Shown here in pieces: positions 1 to 5,634 of a DNA stretch of 6,825 nucleotides. Made by a program: the position numbers and the translations under genes. Positions within the stretch are counted from its first letter, which is position 1, and every line of letters begins with the position of its first letter. Source of the DNA: an uncultured Tidjanibacter sp. (GTDB lineage Bacteria > Bacteroidota > Bacteroidia > Bacteroidales > Rikenellaceae); contig CAKUKW010000112.1 of the NCBI GenBank assembly GCA_934663885.1, positions 1-6,825 on the forward strand, written 5' to 3'. Below the pieces are notes generated by a model. It was not told the origin of the DNA, did no database searches, and saw only the letters and a program-made list of their open reading frames with translations.

Positions 1-1170
1 GCCGCTGTCGAATGCGTAAGTCGTCAACTCCCGAGCGTATACCGCTTTTTCCAGCATTGCACCGGCTGATACATAAAAAGAGAAGCTTCGTGTATTGTAG
101 AAAGAATATGTTACTCCTAAAGGAATACCGGCATAATGTATTTCCCTGCTCAGCGTGTTTGTCTTGTCGGCTTTACCGGTGGTTTGCGACGAGTACGACG
201 ACAGGTATGAATAATTGAGTCCGGTTGTCAGCGCAAGCCTGTCTGTCAGGGGAATACCTATTGAAAGTCCGTAGTTAACAGGCATTCTGTGTTTGAGCTC
301 TGTTTTAGGATCGGGGGCAGAGGAGGGACTCGGCGCCTTTACCCCGGGAGCTTGCAGCATTGATCCCCCTCCTTCATAATCCATTCCCGAAGTCTCGGTT
401 ACGTTCATTTTATTGGTAATCAGGTCTTTCGGGTCGGAGCTGTAATAATTACCCGTGCCTGCGCCGAAATTACCTGCGTATAGAGAGCCGGATATTTTAC
501 CTTTACTGCGTTTTTGCGGGCCTTCTTTTTCAAGCAACTCTTCCCAGTAAATATCTATTGGTTGCCGGAGGTTTATATCCGGTATATTTCCCTTGTCTTC
601 ATACATACCGCTGTCCGGAATTATAAGCTCCGGGCCACCGATAAAATTATTTATTCCCGCCATTTCCACGTCGGGGGTATTTTTAACAAAGATTTTCCCG
701 TCGGAAATAAGGGTACCGCTGCCGTTAACGGCTTTTTCCTGTGCCGCGCGCATATCTTCTTCGATTACTTTCCTTAGCTCTTCCGCTATGGGCATGTTTT
801 CTTTTACCCTGCTGCCGTGCTTTGTCGATTTTACCGGTTTTGCATTCGCGCTTGTATCCGGAATCTCCGCAACCTTCACATCATCCTGAATGGCTTCTGT
901 AATTTCCACGGCAGCTACATTGTTGTCTGTCGGCTTGCCGCCATCGTCGTGGAAAAGGGTATATCCGAGCACCAGCCCTACCAGCACTGCGGCCGCCGCA
1001 CCGATACGTGGTATATAGAACAGGGCGCTCCTGCTTTTTTTACGCACAACGGCTTGGGGAATTTCTCTGCCCAGGCTCTTTTCTATGCGTGAAAAGAGTG
1101 CGGGCGAGGGTTGCTCCCTGTAGTCATTAAGCTTTTCGCCTACAATTTTATCGAAATCGTTTCCTTTCAT
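1..1170 (-). CDS. Membrane-anchored protein with C-terminal outer-membrane beta-barrel-like domain, putative sigma-factor partner (partial, 3' end outside window)
   Basis: The reading frame is open for 390 codons from ATG at 1168-1170 to the window edge with no stop, so the C-terminus is missing. Residues 1-50 are a polar, probably cytoplasmic segment (PSPALFSRIEKSL at 21-33) resembling the short N-termini of Bacteroidota proteins encoded next to ECF sigma factors. Residues 53-73 (IPRIGAAAAVLVGLVLGYTLF) form one membrane helix after a basic stretch (RKKSR). Residues 75-220 are a polar linker with a charged helical stretch near 110-145. From about 224 the sequence shows alternating aromatic/Gly barrel-strand patterns (GSLYAGNFG, YGLSIGIPL, LALTTGLNYSYLSSY, HYAGIPLGVTYSF, SFSFYVSAG), as in outer-membrane beta-barrel (PorT/OmpA-like) domains. 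It lies 35 bases downstream of the sigma gene and is probably co-transcribed. An anti-sigma role is inferred from position and N-terminal architecture only; no FecR or zinc-binding anti-sigma domain is visible. Confidence 0.85.
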   Translation of the reverse strand, partial: MKGNDFDKIVGEKLNDYREQPSPALFSRIEKSLGREIPQAVVRKKSRSALFYIPRIGAAAAVLVGLVLGYTLFHDDGGKPTDNNVAAVEITEAIQDDVKVAEIPDTSANAKPVKSTKHGSRVKENMPIAEELRKVIEEDMRAAQEKAVNGSGTLISDGKIFVKNTPDVEMAGINNFIGGPELIIPDSGMYEDKGNIPDINLRQPIDIYWEELLEKEGPQKRSKGKISGSLYAGNFGAGTGNYYSSDPKDLITNKMNVTETSGMDYEGGGSMLQAPGVKAPSPSSAPDPKTELKHRMPVNYGLSIGIPLTDRLALTTGLNYSYLSSYSSQTTGKADKTNTLSREIHYAGIPLGVTYSFYNTRSFSFYVSAGAMLEKAVYARELTTYAFDSG

Positions 1171-1205
1171 TTCGTTTCTGCTCTTTCTGGTGTAAGTATC
1201 TTTCT

Positions 1206-1745
1206 CTAGTTGCTGCTCTCCATGTAACCTTTTATCATCTCCATCAGCCTCGTCCGGGCCCTCATATATTGGGAGCGCGCGGTATTCTCGCTTATATCGA
1301 GCATCTCGGCGATTTCAGGGTATGAGTAGCCGTCGACCGCATGCAGGTTAAACACCGTTTTATAACCTGCCGGAAGCCTGTCGACGCATTTCTTTATTTC
1401 GCCCGCGGAAAGCTCCTCTATGGCCGTAGGCTCGGTCACTTTCCTTAAACCCAGGTTCTCGACCTCTTCGGCAGATGACAACGGGTTTTTTTTACGGAAA
1501 TGACTAAGTACAGTATTGACGAATATGCGCCTGCACCAACCTTCGAAAGAACCTTCTCCACGGTAATCCGTGATATGAGTAAATAGAGTTACGAAACCGT
1601 CATGGAACAAATCTTCTGCGGTTGGAGTATCTCTTACATAACGCCTTACGACGCTGTAGAACGTAGTTCCATAACGTTCATACAGTTCACGCCGCGCCTT
1701 TTCGTCTCCATTCTGGCAGCCGTTTATTATCTGTTCCAGTGTCAA
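1206..1745 (-). CDS. ECF-type RNA polymerase sigma-70 factor
   Basis: This 179-residue protein has the two-domain layout of group 4 (ECF) sigma factors. Region 2 spans about residues 19-86 and includes the core-binding/-10 recognition segment AEDLFHDGFVTLF (43-55) and GSFEGWCRRIFVN (65-77). Region 4 spans about 124-167, beginning LPAGYKTVFNLHAVDGYSY, with a helix-turn-helix (YPEIAEMLDISENTARSQY) for -35 recognition. Region 3 is absent, as expected for the class, and the length is typical. The start is TTG at 1743-1745: an in-frame TAA lies seven codons upstream, no ATG or GTG lies between, and family members begin at about this residue (M-T-L-E-Q, then G-C-Q-N-G-D). AGGGAA sits directly against the TTG. 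The gene is followed 35 bases later by the membrane/barrel protein, its likely regulatory partner. The stimulus and target genes cannot be told from the sequence. Confidence 0.95.
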   Translation of the reverse strand: MTLEQIINGCQNGDEKARRELYERYGTTFYSVVRRYVRDTPTAEDLFHDGFVTLFTHITDYRGEGSFEGWCRRIFVNTVLSHFRKKNPLSSAEEVENLGLRKVTEPTAIEELSAGEIKKCVDRLPAGYKTVFNLHAVDGYSYPEIAEMLDISENTARSQYMRARTRLMEMIKGYMESSN

Positions 1746-1825
1746 TTCCCTGCGGTTTCTATGTTAATAATGATGCCCGGAAGGCTGTGTTTGTTGCATC
1801 CCGACGTATTTTAATTATAAAAAAG

Positions 1826-1856
1826 TTTATCCGTAGCCTACTTTTCACGATATTTG
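1826..1856 (+). promoter_or_regulatory. Candidate Bacteroidota-type promoter for rpiB
   Basis: The AT-rich region between the divergent sigma and rpiB genes (1746-1932) contains TTTA at 1826-1829 and GATATTTG at 1849-1856, separated by 19 bases. This matches the known Bacteroidota primary-sigma layout (-33 TTTG, 19-21 bases, -7 TAnnTTTG), with one mismatch in each box. Transcription would start near 1862, leaving an AT-rich leader of about 70 bases before the ATG at 1933. No equally good match was found on the minus strand for the sigma gene. Confidence 0.4.
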
Positions 1857-1932
1857 CAATAGGCATGTAAGTGGAAACAAAATTCGAAAAAAAATCCTTA
1901 TTTTAGGCACTTAATATAAAGATAATATATTT

Positions 1933-2385
1933 ATGGACGATAAGAAAATAGGAATAGCAAGCGACCACGCGGGCTATGAAATGAAGGAATTCCTTATAGG
2001 ATGGCTCGGCGCTATGGGTTATGACGTACACGATTTCGGCTGCTCCAGCCCCGAAAGCTGCGATTATCCTGATTTCGCCCACCCGCTCGGTTACGCGATA
2101 GACAGCGGCGAACTCAGGCGCGGTATCACCTTGTGCGGCAGCGGGAACGGCATATCCATGGCTATCAACAAGCATCCGAAAGTAAGGGCCGCTTTATGCT
2201 GGAACGCGGAAATAGCCGAGCTGGCCCGCAAGCATAACGACGCCAACGTATGTTCAATTCCCGCCAGGTTCGTGGAGAATACGGAAGCCGTCAATATCCT
2301 CGAAAAATTCCTTGACACCGAATTCGAAGGAGGCCGCCACCAAAAGCGGATTGACAAAATCCCCATTCCCGAAACCAAATGCTGA
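1933..2385 (+). CDS. rpiB: Ribose-5-phosphate isomerase B (RpiB/LacAB family)
   Basis: RpiB interconverts ribose 5-phosphate and ribulose 5-phosphate in the non-oxidative pentose phosphate pathway, in the cytoplasm. The 150-residue protein is full length for the family. Visible signatures are SDHAGYEMK at 10-18 (Asp11 and His12, the substrate-binding pair), DYPDFA at 44-49, LCGSGNGIS at 67-75 with the catalytic-base cysteine Cys68 and an anion-hole loop, RAALCW at 85-90, HNDANV at 101-106 (His101, which assists ring opening) and EGGRHQKRIDKI near the C-terminus, which contributes phosphate binding. Ser70 takes the place of the Thr found in the E. coli enzyme, a common conservative change. The ATG at 1933 is preceded by an AT-rich leader without a Shine-Dalgarno motif. 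The gene is divergent from the sigma factor and followed by a 218-base gap, so it is probably monocistronic. The related LacAB galactose-6-phosphate isomerases are less likely, because the protein stands alone and keeps the RpiB residues. Confidence 0.96.
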   Translation: MDDKKIGIASDHAGYEMKEFLIGWLGAMGYDVHDFGCSSPESCDYPDFAHPLGYAIDSGELRRGITLCGSGNGISMAINKHPKVRAALCWNAEIAELARKHNDANVCSIPARFVENTEAVNILEKFLDTEFEGGRHQKRIDKIPIPETKC

Positions 2386-2529
2386 GATATCCGGGAAGTC
2401 TGCTTATATGTGTGACCTCTCCATTAAGAAGCGATAGGGTACAAGGATATTTTCCATTTCCACCATGTTTTAATAAACGAAACTGTTTTCTCCTAAAAAA
2501 GTAAATTGAGCTTTTCAGCAAAATTTTTT

Positions 2530-2559
2530 GAGCCGCACAGACAAATAGCTGTGCGGCTC
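2530..2559 (+). terminator. Probable intrinsic terminator downstream of rpiB
   Basis: A perfect 11-bp stem is formed by GAGCCGCACAG (2530-2540) and CTGTGCGGCTC (2549-2559), closed by an 8-base loop. The sequence TTACTGTATTTTTG follows on the plus strand, giving an interrupted T-tract. The hairpin lies 144 bases after the rpiB stop and 44 bases before the next start, in the right place to end rpiB transcription before the hydrolase operon. The run of T starts several bases after the stem, so termination may be leaky. Confidence 0.65.
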
Positions 2560-2565
2560 TTACTG

Positions 2566-2573
2566 TATTTTTG
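2566..2573 (+). promoter_or_regulatory. Candidate -7 promoter element for the hydrolase operon
   Basis: TATTTTTG at 2566-2573 is an exact match to the Bacteroidota -7 consensus TAnnTTTG. It sits 30 bases before the ATG at 2604, predicting transcription from about 2580 and a leader of about 24 bases. No convincing -33 TTTG is present 19-21 bases upstream, because that position falls in the loop and arm of the terminator hairpin. The box also forms part of the terminator's T-tract, so the match could be incidental. Confidence 0.4.
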
Positions 2574-2603
2574 TGTCGTGGATAAATAATAAAATGAACA
2601 AGT

Positions 2604-3656
2604 ATGAAAACATTAAAAATCGCATTTGCGGTACTTATGCTGATAATGGCATTCACTGCCTGTTCAAGCGACAAAACAAACAAAAAAATGGAAAATACAG
2701 AATTTACGAACCAGTGGGATAAAACCTTTCCTCAAAGCGATAAAGTCAACCATAAGAAAGTGAAGTTCACCAATCGCTATGGAATTACCCTTGCAGGCGA
2801 TCTTTATACCCCAAAAAACCCTGAAGGCAAATTACCCGCAATCGCTGTCAGCGGGCCTTTCGGAGCTGTGAAGGAGCAGTCTTCGGGGCTTTATGCACAG
2901 ACAATGGCCGAACGTGGGTTCATCACACTGGCGTTCGACCCCTCTTATACAGGTGAGAGCGGGGGAGAGCCACGCTACGTAGCATCCCCCGATATTAACA
3001 CGGAGGATTTCAGCGCCGCCGTGGATTTTCTCACCACACACGCCAATGTCGATCCTGAACGAATAGGAATCATCGGTATTTGCGGCTGGGGCGGCCTGGC
3101 TGTTAACGCCGCGGCAATAGATACCAGGATTAAGGCTACGGTGGCGTCCACAATGTATGACATGAGCAGGGTAAATGCCAACGGTTATTTCGATTCGATG
3201 GATGCGGACGACCGTTATGCCCTTCGCGAGAAACTGAACGCGCAGCGTACGCTGGATGCCAAAAACGGTGCTTACGCACTGGCGGGCGGTGTCGTAGACC
3301 CGCTCCCGGACGATGCGCCGCAATTTGTTAAAGACTATTACGACTACTATAAGACTCCCCGTGGTTACCATGAGCGTTCGCTCAACTCGAACGATGGCTG
3401 GAATGTGACGTCTCCTCTCTCCTTTATCAATATGCCGCAGCTTTCTTATGCCGGAGAAATACGCAATGCGGTGTTGATTGTTCACGGGGAAAAGGCGCAT
3501 TCCCGTTATTTCGGCGAAGACGCCTTCAAAAACCTCACGGGCTATAATAAAGAGCTGTCGATCATACCGGGTGCCGGCCATGTCGATCTTTACGACCGCA
3601 TTGATATTATCCCGTTCGACAAAATGGAATCGTTCTTTACCCGAAATTTGAAATGA
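2604..3656 (+). CDS. Alpha/beta-hydrolase-fold lipoprotein (dienelactone hydrolase/YcjY-like)
   Basis: This 350-residue protein starts with a lipoprotein signal peptide: MKTLK, a hydrophobic core, then a lipobox-like FTAC ending at Cys20. After Cys20 comes SSDKTNKK, which lacks a strong acidic surface-export signal, so the periplasm-facing side of a membrane is the best guess. The hydrolase domain runs from about 50 to 350: ITLAGDLYTP (61-70), GFITLAFDPSYTGESGG (105-121), the nucleophile-elbow region IGIIGICGWGG (154-164), a helical insert at about 190-265, LIVHGEKAHS (291-300) and IPGAGHVDLYD (321-331) with the probable catalytic His326. The classical G-x-S-x-G serine is not obvious; Cys160 and Trp162 occupy the elbow. 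From memory, similar hydrolases with the same elbow occur in Bacteroidota and Firmicutes, so this is probably a subfamily trait and not decay. The substrate is unknown. The ATG at 2604 is chosen because it gives a complete signal peptide. The stop overlaps the next start (ATGA), so the gene heads a three-gene operon. Confidence 0.9.
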   Translation: MKTLKIAFAVLMLIMAFTACSSDKTNKKMENTEFTNQWDKTFPQSDKVNHKKVKFTNRYGITLAGDLYTPKNPEGKLPAIAVSGPFGAVKEQSSGLYAQTMAERGFITLAFDPSYTGESGGEPRYVASPDINTEDFSAAVDFLTTHANVDPERIGIIGICGWGGLAVNAAAIDTRIKATVASTMYDMSRVNANGYFDSMDADDRYALREKLNAQRTLDAKNGAYALAGGVVDPLPDDAPQFVKDYYDYYKTPRGYHERSLNSNDGWNVTSPLSFINMPQLSYAGEIRNAVLIVHGEKAHSRYFGEDAFKNLTGYNKELSIIPGAGHVDLYDRIDIIPFDKMESFFTRNLK

Positions 3657-4225
3657 TGGACATATTTGAAAGAATGCGCGCCGGGGAACTAATCCGGCTC
3701 GACGATCCTGAGTACCCGAAAGTGGGAGATGCTATCGAAAGAGCGTTTAGAATGACCGGAGAACTCAACTCTGCTTATCATACGGACGATGAGACGCGGG
3801 TGATACTTATTCAACTGACCGGACAGCGGATCGACGAATCGACAAGGGTCAAGCTGCCTTTTTATACCGATTTCGGACAATTCACCAGTTTCGGTAAAAA
3901 CGTGTTCGTCAATTATGGCTGCGGCTTTATGGACAGGGGCGGTATAACAATAGGAGACGGTGTGCTGATAGGCCCTAATGTAAGCCTTATTACGGAGAAC
4001 CACAGCGAAGTTCCTGAGCTCAGGCAGCACGTTTACGGACAACCGATAGTGATAAGGCGCAAGGCTTGGCTCGGTGCCGGCGTCATAGTTCTTCCGGGCG
4101 TTACCATCGGTGAGAATGCCATCGTCGCCGCAGGGGCTGTGGTGTCTAAAGACGTGCCCGACAACACTATAGTAGGCGGAGTCCCTGCAAAAGTCATACG
4201 CGGAATCAAAACGGGAAGGCCATGA
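3653..4225 (+). CDS. Sugar O-acetyltransferase, LacA/Maa/NodL family (left-handed beta-helix)
   Basis: The predicted enzyme transfers acetyl from acetyl-CoA to a sugar hydroxyl in the cytoplasm. Its 190 residues are typical for maltose/galactoside acetyltransferases. Residues 5-30 (FERMRAGELIRLDD and following) form the Maa-type N-terminal helical domain. Hexapeptide repeats run from about 73 to 185, including ITIGDGVLIGPNVSLIT, IVIRRKAWLGAGVIVLPGVTIG and AIVAAGAVVSKDVPDNTIVGGVPAKVIR. ENHSEV at 115-120 supplies His117, which lines up with the catalytic His115 of LacA. No signal peptide is present. ATG at 3653 overlaps the hydrolase stop as ATGA, and a second in-frame ATG at 3656 would shorten the protein by one residue. 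The stop overlaps the next gene in the same way, suggesting translational coupling. The acceptor sugar cannot be predicted. A biosynthetic serine or virginiamycin acetyltransferase is less likely, given the Maa domain. Confidence 0.93.
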   Translation: MMDIFERMRAGELIRLDDPEYPKVGDAIERAFRMTGELNSAYHTDDETRVILIQLTGQRIDESTRVKLPFYTDFGQFTSFGKNVFVNYGCGFMDRGGITIGDGVLIGPNVSLITENHSEVPELRQHVYGQPIVIRRKAWLGAGVIVLPGVTIGENAIVAAGAVVSKDVPDNTIVGGVPAKVIRGIKTGRP

Positions 4226-4749
4226 AAAGATTATTGATGATAATGCTGTCTTTGGTAATTATGGCCGGCGGCGGGGCCTGCAGCCCCGATGACTCCCGGC
4301 CCACGGCGGAATTACCGGGGCAACCGGAAGGTAATAATCAGGACGGAGGCGATGATGCCGGAACAGACCCGGAAGATCCGGATGCGGAGAATATGAATAT
4401 TGCTATCAAAATAGGTACGGAAACATTTACCGCAACTCTTGCCGGGAACGCGACGGCAAAAGCGTTCAAAACGCTTTTGCCGATGACGGTAGATATGACC
4501 GAGCATGCCGGCAATGAAAAATATTACGACCTGCGGGACACGTTGCCTGTGGCGGCGTCCAATCCGGGAACGATCCGCTGCGGCGATATTATGCTGTACG
4601 GCTCAAGAACTCTGGTGCTGTTCTATAAAACTTTTTCCACCTCTTATAGTTATACCCCGGTAGGTTCGGTCGATAACCCTGAGGGACTGGAGCGCGCATT
4701 GGGGGCGGGGGAAGTCAGGGTCGGTTTTGAAATGGCCTGTGAAGAATAA
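4222..4749 (+). CDS. Lipoprotein with cyclophilin-like fold domain
   Basis: This 175-residue protein begins with a lipoprotein signal peptide (MKRLLMIMLSLVIMAGGGAC) with the lipid-attachment cysteine at 20. Residues 21-57 form an acidic, Asp/Glu/Gly/Pro-rich, probably disordered tether (SPDDSRP to DPEDPDAEN). Residues 58-175 match the small cyclophilin-like fold family common in Bacteroidota and Firmicutes: MNIAIKIGTETFTATL, NATAKAFKTLLPMTVDM (76-92), GNEKYYDLRDTLP, NPGTIRCGDIMLYG, LVLFYKTFSTSYSYTPVG and a terminal VRVGFE strand. Such proteins share the cyclophilin barrel, but peptidyl-prolyl isomerase activity is not established for them and should not be assumed. The ATGA overlap with the acetyltransferase puts it last in the operon. 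The three-gene order suggests a shared process, but its role is unknown. The coding sequence contains a perfect 13-bp inverted repeat at 4454-4482. Confidence 0.88.
   Translation: MKRLLMIMLSLVIMAGGGACSPDDSRPTAELPGQPEGNNQDGGDDAGTDPEDPDAENMNIAIKIGTETFTATLAGNATAKAFKTLLPMTVDMTEHAGNEKYYDLRDTLPVAASNPGTIRCGDIMLYGSRTLVLFYKTFSTSYSYTPVGSVDNPEGLERALGAGEVRVGFEMACEE
4454..4482. repeat. Perfect 13-bp inverted repeat with a 3-base loop inside the cyclophilin-like gene
   Basis: CGGCAAAAGCGTT (4454-4466) and AACGCTTTTGCCG (4470-4482) are exact reverse complements around the loop CAA. Beyond one A/A mismatch, two further positions could pair (C4451 with G4485, G4452 with T4484 as a wobble). It encodes residues 78-87, TAKAFKTLLP, a conserved stretch of the domain. 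No T-tract follows, so it is not a standard intrinsic terminator. It may be a chance product of codon choice or a structural element in the mRNA. Confidence 0.9.
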
Positions 4750-4775
4750 TCATCGGTTTAATACAGCGGGCACCT

Positions 4776-5582
4776 TTATTTTTGCACCCGGCCGTCGATA
4801 TTTTCCCCCAATAATCTGGCTACGGCTTCAAGGCCTTTTTCTCCCAGGCTGAGCGAATAGTCGTTGACGAACAGGGCAATATGTCGCTTTATCACTTCCG
4901 GGTCCATTTCCTGGGCGTGGCTTTTCACGAATGCGGCCGAATCGTCCGGATGTGCGAAAGCATATTCTATACTCCTGCGGAGAATCCTGTTTATCTTGGT
5001 ACGAACTTCTACGGGTAATTTTCGGGACACGAGTATTGCCCCCAATGGCAGCGGGAGGCCCGTCGTCCTTTCCCATTCCAGCCCCAGATCCGAGAGCAGG
5101 AATAGCCCTTTATTGTGGTATACGAAACGGCCTTCGTGTATCAGTACCCCCGCGTCGCAAGTTCCCCCTTCTACTACATCCATTATCTCTGAGAATACGT
5201 AAGGATATTTCAGCGTGAAATGCGGATACAGCCTTTCGAGGAGAAGGTTGGCCGTCGTGTGGACTCCCGGAATGGCGATCCGCATGGAATAATCAGTAGA
5301 ATCCGCCTCTTCGTCAGCGGTTACCAGAAGCGGGCCGTTGCCTTCGCCGAGAGCGCTGCCGCTGTCAAGTATTAGATACCTGTTTTCGACCTGCGCATAT
5401 AGGGCGTAACTCGCTTTACTGATATCGGGAGCACTATTTCCTGTCAACGCTTCATTGAGCTCTTCAATGTCGGCGAACCTCAGATCGAACTCCAACCCTT
5501 CCGTGTCGATCCGACCGTTAAGCATTGCGTCGAACATAAAAGTATCGTTCGGGCATGGCGATATGGAGAGTCTGAGTTTCAA
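4776..5582 (-). CDS. mqnD: 1,4-dihydroxy-6-naphthoate synthase (MqnD), menaquinone futalosine pathway
   Basis: MqnD converts cyclic dehypoxanthine futalosine to 1,4-dihydroxy-6-naphthoate, the naphthoquinone precursor of menaquinone, in the cytoplasm. The 268 residues match the family's usual length and its periplasmic-binding-protein-like fold. Diagnostic segments are LSISPCPNDTFMFDAM (5-20), GLEFDLRFADIEELN (29-43), DISKASY (53-59), SALGEGNGPLLV (76-87), RIAIPGVHTTANLLL (101-115), FSEIMDVVEGG (130-140), DAGVLIHEGRF (143-153) and TGLPLPLGAI. His149 in IHEGRF corresponds to the histidine proposed as the catalytic base in the Thermus enzyme. Glu80 in the SALGEGNGP loop stands where other members, as I recall them, often have another residue. 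The ATG at 5582 is preceded by an AT-rich leader (AGAAAAACTTGAA) without a clear ribosome site. The gene lies 52 bases downstream of mqnB on the same strand and ends 26 bases from the convergent operon. Confidence 0.96.
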   Translation of the reverse strand: MKLRLSISPCPNDTFMFDAMLNGRIDTEGLEFDLRFADIEELNEALTGNSAPDISKASYALYAQVENRYLILDSGSALGEGNGPLLVTADEEADSTDYSMRIAIPGVHTTANLLLERLYPHFTLKYPYVFSEIMDVVEGGTCDAGVLIHEGRFVYHNKGLFLLSDLGLEWERTTGLPLPLGAILVSRKLPVEVRTKINRILRRSIEYAFAHPDDSAAFVKSHAQEMDPEVIKRHIALFVNDYSLSLGEKGLEAVARLLGENIDGRVQK

Positions 5583-5634
5583 GTTTTTCTGTTATTTAAC
5601 GGTTTTACGCCCCGGGTAAGATATTATAGCCGTT

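Noticed and set aside
2386..2529. Possible small gene or RNA between rpiB and the terminator hairpin
   Set aside because: Only a 9-codon frame starting near 2409 was seen, and no stable structure or RNA family motif was recognised apart from the hairpin at 2530-2559.
2594..2716. Short plus-strand frame from ATG at 2594, overlapping the start of the hydrolase gene
   Set aside because: About 40 codons, out of frame with the hydrolase, no recognisable protein; the ATG at 2604 gives a complete lipoprotein signal peptide instead.
2832..3581. Long antisense open frame (249 codons) opposite the hydrolase gene
   Set aside because: The translation has no recognisable domain, is rich in Arg/Ile/Val as expected of a complementary-strand shadow, and lies wholly inside a well-supported gene.
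4750..4800. Possible bidirectional terminator between the convergent genes
   Set aside because: The only pairing found (CGGG with CCCG) is four base pairs with a long loop and no consistent T-tract, too weak to call.
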